From Tannerella sp. (GTDB taxonomy: Bacteria > Bacteroidota > Bacteroidia > Bacteroidales > Tannerellaceae), in assembly GCA_031279875.1 (NCBI GenBank), contig JAITHS010000009.1:1-5543 (forward strand): a stretch of 5,543 nt of DNA, given 5' to 3'. The notes below the pieces were generated by a model. The model had not been told where the DNA came from. It searched no databases and saw only the letters and a program-made list of their open reading frames with translations. The position numbers were made by a program, and so were the translations under genes. This document shows positions 1-5,543 of the stretch, one piece after another. Numbering within the stretch: the first letter of the stretch is position 1; the number at the start of each line of letters is the position of its first letter.

Positions 1-118
1 AAGCGAAATCGACTGCGTAACAACTCCCGGCGGCATTACAATCAAAGGCTTGAACGCAATGGAAGAAAACGGCTTTACGAATGCCGTCATCAAAGGATTG
101 AAAGCTTCAAATGTATAA
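1..118 (+). CDS. proC: Pyrroline-5-carboxylate reductase, C-terminal end (partial)
   Basis: Only the last 38 codons are present; the reading frame begins at position 2 and ends in TAA at 116-118. The translation includes VTTPGGITIKGLNAMEENGF, which fits the P5CR family signature near the C-terminus (a T-[ST]-P-G-G-x-T stretch followed by a hydrophobic-glycine helix). The enzyme carries out the last step of proline synthesis, NAD(P)H-dependent reduction of 1-pyrroline-5-carboxylate to L-proline, in the cytoplasm. The tail after the signature is short (about 20 residues) but within the range for this family. The NAD(P)-binding Rossmann domain lies outside the window. The gene converges on the EF-G paralogue, whose stop codon is about 180 bp away. 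The call rests on a short fragment, but this signature is distinctive. Confidence 0.85.
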   Translation, partial: SEIDCVTTPGGITIKGLNAMEENGFTNAVIKGLKASNV

Positions 119-240
119 CCGGAGGGAATCAGTGACGATTATCTCAAATCCGCAAATAATTCTTCAAAATAACCGTATAGTTTTGAGTATCAATATACGG
201 AGTTTATGCTACGTTGCACTTTTTTTGTCCAATGATTACA

Positions 241-290
241 CGAAAGCACACAGATTTTTTTCTCCGTGTACTTCCGTGTCTTCTGTGGAG
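241..290. repeat. Imperfect CACGGA/CACAGA-type interspersed repeat
   Basis: This stretch between the convergent genes is built of related short words. Read on the minus strand it gives CCACAGA, ACACGGA, ACACGGA and, inverted, TCTGTGTG, separated by A-rich spacers. CCGTGT occurs twice on the + strand (264-269 and 274-279). Repeats of this flavour (CACAGAG/ACACGGAG words with A-rich spacers) are, from my recollection, scattered in intergenic DNA of many unrelated bacteria; membership of such a family is an inference from composition. No coding signal is seen in 119-298. Confidence 0.4.
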
Positions 291-299
291 ATTTTTTTT
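249..299 (+). terminator. Possible proC terminator (weak stem, T8 tract)
   Basis: CACAGA at 249-254 can pair with TCTGTG at 282-287, leaving a long loop of 27 nt. The stem is followed by GAGA and then eight T residues at 292-299. The T-tract lies on the + strand, so it would serve proC and not the opposing EF-G gene, whose stop codon overlaps the last T. The stem is only 6 bp and the loop is long, so a strong intrinsic terminator is doubtful. Confidence 0.35.
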
Positions 300-2455
300 C
301 AGTCTTCCTGCTGTGTTTCGGCGTATTCTTTGAGAAGTTTGTCTTGAACGTCGGTCGGAACGAGTTCGTAGGATGCGAAACGCATTGTGAATGAAGCGCG
401 TCCGCCCGAAATAGAACTCAAAGACGTGGAGTAGCTCGACATCTCTTTAAGCGGCACTTTCACCATCAGTTTCTCGTAGCCTTTTTCGCTGCTCATACCC
501 ATGATAACGGCGCGGCGTCCTTGCAGGTCGCTCATTACGTCGCCCATGAAGTCGCCCGGAACAAGTACTTCGACGTCATAAATAGGTTCGAGGATTTTCG
601 GGCCGGCTTCTTTGAAAGCGGTACTGAAAGCGTTGCGTCCGGCAAGTTGGAACGATATTTCGTTGCTGTCAACCGGGTGCATTTTGCCGTCATAAACAAC
701 TACGCGCACGTCGCGGGCATACGAGCCGGTAAGAGGTCCCTGTTCCATCCTTTGCATTAGACCTTTGAGGATTGCGGGCATAAAGCGAGCGTCAATTGAG
801 CCGCCTACTATACTGTTGATATAGACTAATTTACCGCCCCAATCGAGGTCAATTTCCTGTGTATCACGGACTGAAATCTTAAACTCTTGACCTTTATACT
901 TATAGGTTGTCGGGGGTGCCATGCCTTCTTCCCAAGGTTCGATAAAGAGGTGTACTTCGCCGAACTGACCTGCACCGCCGGACTGTTTCTTGTGGCGGTA
1001 ATCGGCACGTGCAAGGCGCGTAATCGTCTCACGGTAAGGTATTTTAGGTTCAAGATATTCAATTTGCAGTTTGTCGTTGTTTTCGATACGCCATTTGAGG
1101 GTACGAAGATGAAATTCGCCCTGACCCGATACAATGGTTTGTTTCAGTTCTTTTGACTGTTCGATAAGCCATGTCGGGTCTTCTTCGTGCATACGGGTCA
1201 GGATTTCGCTCAATTTTTCGGATTCCGATTCGTTAACGGCTTTGATTGCTCTGCGATATTTCGGGTCGGGATATTTTATAAAGTTAAATTTATGGTCTAA
1301 TCCCTTGCTGTTGAGCGTATTACCAAGACGCACGTCTTTGAGTTTGACGGTAGCGCCGATGTCGCCTGCTACCATTTCGGTTACTTCGGTGCGGGTTTGG
1401 CCGTCAACAACAAATAGTTGTGCGATGCGTTCTTTCGAGCCTCTGTCGGCGTTTTGAAAATCGTCGCCTGCTTTTACTTTACCGGAAAGCACCTTAAAAT
1501 AAGACACTTGCCCGATATGCGGCTCAATTGTTGATTTGAAGAAGAAGAGGCTTGTAGGGCCGTTTACGTCGGGTTTCACCGTTACGCCTTCGGTTGTTAC
1601 GGGCGGCGTCATTTTGTCGGTTCCGGGTACTACGTTGCCAAGAAATTCCATCGTGCGTCGGACGCACATGTCGCGCTCGGCGCAAACGCAGAAAACTGGG
1701 AACATGCCGCGCGTAATCAGCCCTGCACGAATGCCCATACGCATTTCGTCTTCGCTTAATGTTCCTTGGTCGAAGAATTTTTCCATCAGCGATTCATCGT
1801 GTTCTGCGGCGGCTTCGATGAGAGCCTGTTGCAGTTCGGTCGCCTTATCTATCTCATTAGCAGGGATATCAAGGATGTCGGGTTTGCCGCCTTCGGGTTT
1901 CCACTGAAACATCTTCATCTTCAACACGTCAATAACGGCGTTGAAACTTGACCCGCATGTTACGGGATACTGAATTTGAACGACTTTGTTGCCGTAATTT
2001 TCTTTCAACTGCATGAGGACGGAATCAAAGTCGGCCTTGTCGGTGTCTAATTGATTTACTATGAAAATCACCGGTTTATTAAACTGCTCGGTGTAACGGA
2101 ACTGATTGATAGTGCCTACTTCAACGCCGTATTGCGCATTTATCACCATAAGCGCAGTATCGGTAACGTTGAGCGCCGAGACCGCCCCTCCGATAAAATC
2201 GTCCGAACCGGGGCAATCTATGAAGTTGAGTTTGAAGTTGTTCCACTCGACGCTGAATACGGTCGAGAAAACCGAGTAGCCGTACTCTTTTTCAACCGGA
2301 AAATAGTCGCATACGGAAGAGCCGGCTTTGACCGAACCGCGACGTTTTATAATCCCACCCTCATAGAGCATAGCCTCTGCAAGGGTGGTTTTCCCACTGC
2401 CAGAATTTCCCAAAATAGAGATGTTCTTAATTTCGTTTGTCTGATAAACTTTCAT
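299..2455 (-). CDS. fusA2: Elongation factor G paralogue, EF-G2 type, with degenerate GTPase motifs
   Basis: This 718-aa protein has the five-domain plan and length of EF-G, the factor that moves tRNA and mRNA through the ribosome. Domain I (about 1-280) has a P-loop, GNSGSGKT at 16-23. Its other G motifs deviate: switch I reads EYGYSV (57-62) where EF-G has ERGITI, switch II reads DCPGS (80-84) where EF-G has DTPGH, G4 is NQLD (134-137) instead of NKxD, and G5 is CA (258-259) instead of SA. The beta-barrel domain II and domain III follow. Domain IV keeps the tip histidine (H593 in HPVDSNE), and domain V keeps GDVMSDLQGRR (638 onward). These match my recollection of Bacteroides EF-G2, a paralogue reported to support translation without GTP hydrolysis and to matter in gut colonisation. 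MKVYQTNEIKNI at the start is typical of that group, which supports this ATG; no Shine-Dalgarno is seen. It lies 149 bp downstream of atpC on the same strand. It is full length with no frameshift, so it is not a pseudogene. A generic fusA name is also possible; this is unlikely to be the housekeeping EF-G or TetQ. Confidence 0.9.
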   Translation of the reverse strand: MKVYQTNEIKNISILGNSGSGKTTLAEAMLYEGGIIKRRGSVKAGSSVCDYFPVEKEYGYSVFSTVFSVEWNNFKLNFIDCPGSDDFIGGAVSALNVTDTALMVINAQYGVEVGTINQFRYTEQFNKPVIFIVNQLDTDKADFDSVLMQLKENYGNKVVQIQYPVTCGSSFNAVIDVLKMKMFQWKPEGGKPDILDIPANEIDKATELQQALIEAAAEHDESLMEKFFDQGTLSEDEMRMGIRAGLITRGMFPVFCVCAERDMCVRRTMEFLGNVVPGTDKMTPPVTTEGVTVKPDVNGPTSLFFFKSTIEPHIGQVSYFKVLSGKVKAGDDFQNADRGSKERIAQLFVVDGQTRTEVTEMVAGDIGATVKLKDVRLGNTLNSKGLDHKFNFIKYPDPKYRRAIKAVNESESEKLSEILTRMHEEDPTWLIEQSKELKQTIVSGQGEFHLRTLKWRIENNDKLQIEYLEPKIPYRETITRLARADYRHKKQSGGAGQFGEVHLFIEPWEEGMAPPTTYKYKGQEFKISVRDTQEIDLDWGGKLVYINSIVGGSIDARFMPAILKGLMQRMEQGPLTGSYARDVRVVVYDGKMHPVDSNEISFQLAGRNAFSTAFKEAGPKILEPIYDVEVLVPGDFMGDVMSDLQGRRAVIMGMSSEKGYEKLMVKVPLKEMSSYSTSLSSISGGRASFTMRFASYELVPTDVQDKLLKEYAETQQED

Positions 2456-2523
2456 GTTAGTAATGTTTTAATTATTAATAAATTATATTGTTTTCAAGTT
2501 AATAAATGCAGTTTATAAAGCAG

Positions 2524-2531
2524 CGAAATTA
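2524..2531 (-). promoter_or_regulatory. Candidate -7 element for fusA2
   Basis: On the minus strand the sequence reads TAATTTCG, one mismatch from the Bacteroidetes TAnnTTTG element. Transcription would begin near 2518, giving an A/T-rich leader of about 60 nt before the ATG at 2455. I see no TTTG-like -33 element at the expected 19-21 nt spacing, so the promoter would be weak or dependent on an activator. The call is tentative. Confidence 0.35.
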
Positions 2532-2564
2532 CACATTCTTTTTGACATATTTATCTTTTGTTTA

Positions 2565-2593
2565 TATGTTATATAACATAGTTTTATAACATA
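2565..2593. promoter_or_regulatory. Perfect 16-bp palindrome plus a third half-site upstream of fusA2
   Basis: TATGTTATATAACATA (2565-2580) is a perfect inverted repeat of TATGTTAT. A third copy of the half, ATAACATA, follows at 2586-2593, in direct orientation 13 bp from the preceding copy. The element sits between the atpC stop and the candidate fusA2 -7 element, with its centre about 55 bp upstream of the predicted start of transcription. Spacing of the outer TATGT and ACATA words by 6 bp resembles the layout of CRP/FNR-family sites, but the sequence is not a match to the E. coli CRP consensus. It could instead form an all-A/U hairpin in the atpDC transcript. Confidence 0.4.
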
Positions 2594-2604
2594 TTTTTGA
2601 ATTG

Positions 2605-2856
2605 TTAGATTTTTTCGATACAAACCGTCAGGTTGTCGCTGTTTATTTCCACAAAACCGCTTTCTATCGGGACAGTGTTGGGTTGGTCTTCGGGAGTATT
2701 ATTTTGCCAGAAAGTTATAACGCCGTTTTTCAGCGCCGAAATCATCGGTGCATGGCGCGGATAAACGTTAAATGAGCCGAGTTCACCTGGGAACGTCGCA
2801 TGAGAAATTTCGCCTTCAAAAACAACACCTGTCGGAGACAATATCCTGATATTCAT
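2605..2856 (-). CDS. atpC: F1 ATP synthase epsilon subunit, short form
   Basis: The 83-aa product is the epsilon subunit of the F1 part of ATP synthase, which sits on the central stalk with gamma and links F1 to the membrane c-ring. The N-terminal beta-sandwich is recognisable: it opens MNIRILSPTGVVFEGE and contains FPGELGSFNVYPRHAPMISALKNG (about 22-45), the conserved PGxxGxxxVxPxHAP region. The protein ends straight after the sandwich and lacks the two-helix C-terminal domain found in epsilon subunits of about 130-140 aa, such as that of E. coli. Forms of 80-90 aa are common in Bacteroidetes and Chlorobi, so this is natural and not a truncation. The ATG lies 5 bp after the atpD stop, indicating co-transcription and coupled translation. 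The missing helices mean that inhibition of ATP hydrolysis by the epsilon C-terminus is not expected. Confidence 0.93.
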   Translation of the reverse strand: MNIRILSPTGVVFEGEISHATFPGELGSFNVYPRHAPMISALKNGVITFWQNNTPEDQPNTVPIESGFVEINSDNLTVCIEKI

Positions 2857-2861
2857 AGCGT

Positions 2862-4415
<1,554 letters not shown>

Positions 4416-4442
4416 GCACATTTTTTTGAATATTCGTAAATG

Positions 4443-5318
4443 TCAACAAAAAATATTTGTATTATCGGGATGAAACCATTGTATCGACTTGTCGCGGCGA
4501 AACCATGTTGTTTGTTTGCGGGCATAGAGGTGGGTGTTGAACTTGATTTTGGCTATAGCTTCTTCTTTCGTGGTTATTCCGTCGAAGTATGCAAATAACT
4601 CCTTGTAACCTACGGTATTAAGGGCGTTCAGGTGGCGCATAGGATAGAGGCATCGGGCTTCTTCAACCAAGCCGTCGCGTATCATTCGGTCAACGCGGGC
4701 ATCGATACGGGCATAGAGGTCGGCGCGCTCGCGGGTTAGGCCGATTTTAATGATTTCAAAAGGGCGGGACTTGCGAGTTTGGGTGCGAAATGAGGAGTAA
4801 GGTTTACCGGTCATGCGGCATATTTCAAGAGCATGGATTACGCGGCGATGGTTTTGTCGGTCAACGGCTTCGTAGTGGTGCGGATCGCGTTGTCGGAGTT
4901 CTTCGAGCAGCGGCATAAGTCCCTCTATTTCAAACTGTTGCCATAGCGCTTGACGAATTTCCGGCATTACCGTCGGCATCTCGTCAATTCCGTTGCATAC
5001 GGCATCAATATAGAGCATCGAACCGCCGCAGAGGATGAGGTTTTCGTTGGTTTTGTGGAGATTGCTAATCAGCGAAATAGCTTCATCTTCGTAGGCGCTC
5101 GCGCTGTAATATTCCGTTATTGAGCGTGTTTGGATAAAATAATGCTTTACTGCTGCGAGTTCTTCGTTTGACGGGACGGCCGTACCGATGCTCATCTCTC
5201 GGTATATCTGTCGCGAATCGGCTGATATGATGGGAGATCCGAAATGTTCGGCGAATTTGATGCTTAACGCTGTTTTTCCGACTCCGGTAGCACCGAGTAA
5301 TACATAAAGACGTTGCAT
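4443..5318 (-). CDS. miaA: tRNA dimethylallyltransferase
   Basis: The enzyme transfers the dimethylallyl group from DMAPP to N6 of adenosine 37 in tRNAs that read codons starting with U, which stabilises codon-anticodon pairing. Counting from the start chosen here (291 aa), the P-loop is GATGVGKT (9-16) and the substrate-binding loop is ADSRQIYREMSIGTAVPS from residue 33, with D34 as the conserved aspartate. The tRNA-binding region includes RRVIHALEICRMTGKP, and the C-terminus has GYKELFAYFDG and YARKQTTWFRRD (265-276). These are standard for the family. An in-frame ATG at 5360 would add 14 residues (MGYNISQIVPLLNI), but MQRLYVLLGATG at 5318 fits the usual family start a few residues before the P-loop, so I use that. 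No Shine-Dalgarno is visible, and I found no convincing promoter directly upstream. Length is near the family norm of about 300. Confidence 0.94.
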   Translation of the reverse strand: MQRLYVLLGATGVGKTALSIKFAEHFGSPIISADSRQIYREMSIGTAVPSNEELAAVKHYFIQTRSITEYYSASAYEDEAISLISNLHKTNENLILCGGSMLYIDAVCNGIDEMPTVMPEIRQALWQQFEIEGLMPLLEELRQRDPHHYEAVDRQNHRRVIHALEICRMTGKPYSSFRTQTRKSRPFEIIKIGLTRERADLYARIDARVDRMIRDGLVEEARCLYPMRHLNALNTVGYKELFAYFDGITTKEEAIAKIKFNTHLYARKQTTWFRRDKSIQWFHPDNTNIFC

Positions 5319-5333
5319 AATATTTAGTAACGG

Positions 5334-5344
5334 CACAATTTGTG
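5334..5344. promoter_or_regulatory. Small palindrome in front of miaA
   Basis: CACAATTTGTG is a perfect 5-bp inverted repeat around one T, lying 15 bp upstream of the chosen miaA start. It could be an operator or the stem of a small hairpin. A palindrome this short in AT-rich DNA may also occur by chance. Confidence 0.2.
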
Positions 5345-5363
5345 AAATATTGTAACCCATTCA

Positions 5364-5427
5364 TCATTGCGAGGTAGGAATGATACCACCAAACGAAAGG
5401 GTATGACGGTACCACGTCATTGCGAGG
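5364..5427. repeat. Paired TCATTGCGAGG repeats with flanking inverted repeats
   Basis: The 11-mer TCATTGCGAGG occurs at 5364-5374 and 5417-5427, 53 bp apart, in the same orientation. Each copy is part of a small dyad: TCATT (5364-5368) with AATGA (5379-5383), and ATGACG (5403-5408) with CGTCAT (5415-5420) around GTACCA. CATTGCGAGG words of this kind recur as interspersed palindromic repeats in several bacterial groups, as I recall; that this is such a family is inferred. The second copy lies two bases from the predicted 3' boundary of the group II intron, so the repeat was probably the insertion target. Confidence 0.55.
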
Positions 5428-5432
5428 AAGTA

Positions 5433-5476
5433 GAGTAGAGCGGGAAGACTGATAACTCAGTCTTCCCCACCCCCTC
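5433..5476 (-). ncRNA. Group II intron domain VI with bulged branch-point A
   Basis: An 11-bp perfect stem pairs GGGAAGACTGA (5467-5457) with TCAGTCTTCCC (5452-5442) around the loop GTTA. Below it, G5468 is bulged and T5469 to G5473 pair with G5441 to T5437, including three G-U wobbles. A5436 is left unpaired, and G5476-A5475-G5474 pair with C5433-T5434-C5435. A single unpaired A, seven nucleotides from the end of the intron when the A itself is counted, is where the lariat branch point is expected. Confidence 0.8.
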
Positions 5477-5479
5477 GTC

Positions 5480-5512
5480 AAACCGTACGTGCGGTTTTCC
5501 CGCATACGGCTT
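5480..5512 (-). ncRNA. Group II intron domain V (catalytic hairpin)
   Basis: The 33-nt hairpin has a lower 8-bp stem, AAGCCGTA (5512-5505) with TACGGTTT (5487-5480), including one G-U pair. A two-nt bulge, C5489-G5488, follows on the 3' side. The upper 5-bp stem is TGCGG (5504-5500) with CCGCA (5494-5490), closed by the loop GAAAA. The AGC catalytic triad is A5511-G5510-C5509. Length, bulge and triad agree with domain V, which is usually about 34 nt and closed by a GNRA loop. Confidence 0.88.
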
Positions 5513-5543
5513 TCGTGTATAAACTCGTCGGAAGCATTCGGAA

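Larger units (their letters stand above)
5430..5543 (-). mobile_element. Group II intron, 3' end (partial; continues past the window)
   Basis: Read on the minus strand, the last 114 bases carry the two most diagnostic RNA domains of a group II intron in the correct order. These are a domain V with an AGC triad and a domain VI with a bulged adenosine. The inferred intron ends in TAC, with its last base at 5430, fitting the usual AY end. The stretch 5513-5543 would be the end of domain IV. The intron-encoded reverse transcriptase/maturase, if present, and domains I-III lie beyond the right edge. The intron reads in the same direction as miaA, with its end 111 bp before the miaA start. An alternative is a decayed 3' fragment without the rest of the intron; the intact pairing of both domains argues against heavy decay. 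No protein of the intron is visible here. Confidence 0.85.

Noticed and set aside
111..347. A 78-codon + strand frame overlapping the proC stop.
   Set aside because: It runs through T-rich repeat DNA and into the 3' end of the EF-G gene, and it has no recognisable domain.
299..2455. The EF-G gene as a decaying pseudogene, because its G motifs are abnormal.
   Set aside because: The reading frame is open over 718 codons, the length is normal, and domain IV and V motifs are intact. The same substitutions fit a known paralogue group as I recall it.
2051..2518. A 155-codon + strand frame opposite the start of the EF-G gene.
   Set aside because: It is antisense to conserved coding sequence (P-loop and switch regions), so it is explained as a shadow of that gene.
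2565..2604. An intrinsic terminator after atpC.
   Set aside because: The only dyad is made almost entirely of A-T pairs, and no U-tract follows it on the minus strand, so I list it as a possible protein site instead.
5319..5360. A longer MiaA starting at the ATG at 5360.
   Set aside because: The extra 14 residues do not resemble the MiaA N-terminus, whereas the ATG at 5318 places the P-loop at the usual distance from the start.
5364..5427. A CRISPR array, because of the two spaced direct repeats.
   Set aside because: There are only two short 11-base copies with dyads inside the unit and no cas genes nearby; this fits an interspersed repeat better.
5083..5505. A 140-codon minus-strand reading frame running from the intron into miaA.
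   Set aside because: It crosses intron domains V and VI, the repeats and the start of miaA in a different frame, and its product has no recognisable domain.

Overview
The window looks like chromosomal DNA from a member of the Bacteroidales or a close relative. Three things suggest this. It encodes an EF-G paralogue of the Bacteroides EF-G2 type with a rewritten GTPase domain. It has a very short ATP synthase epsilon subunit, next to a beta subunit with an internal insertion. Its promoter-like sequences resemble the Bacteroidetes TAnnTTTG element, and the starts lack Shine-Dalgarno sequences. The taxon is inferred from protein recall and motifs, not from a search.

Layout, left to right. Positions 1-118 hold the last codons of proC on the + strand. 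An approximately 180-bp gap between convergent genes follows and contains a T-rich imperfect repeat that may end proC transcription. Everything else reads on the minus strand: fusA2-like EF-G paralogue (299-2455), a 149-bp AT-rich intergenic stretch with a perfect 16-bp palindrome, atpC (2605-2856), atpD (2862-4385), a 57-bp gap with a good TAACTTTG promoter element, and miaA (4443-5318). Upstream of miaA lies a short repeat region. From about 5430 to the right edge is the 3' end of a group II intron (domains V and VI, and the end of domain IV). The intron reads towards miaA, and any encoded reverse transcriptase would lie beyond the window.

In order of transcription the minus strand runs intron, miaA, atpD-atpC, EF-G paralogue. 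atpD and atpC are clearly one translationally coupled pair. They are cut off from the other ATP synthase genes, none of which appears downstream. The most notable points are the EF-G paralogue, whose switch II catalytic histidine is serine and whose other G motifs are also altered; the palindrome in front of it, a possible regulator site; and the group II intron end inserted beside a TCATTGCGAGG repeat.
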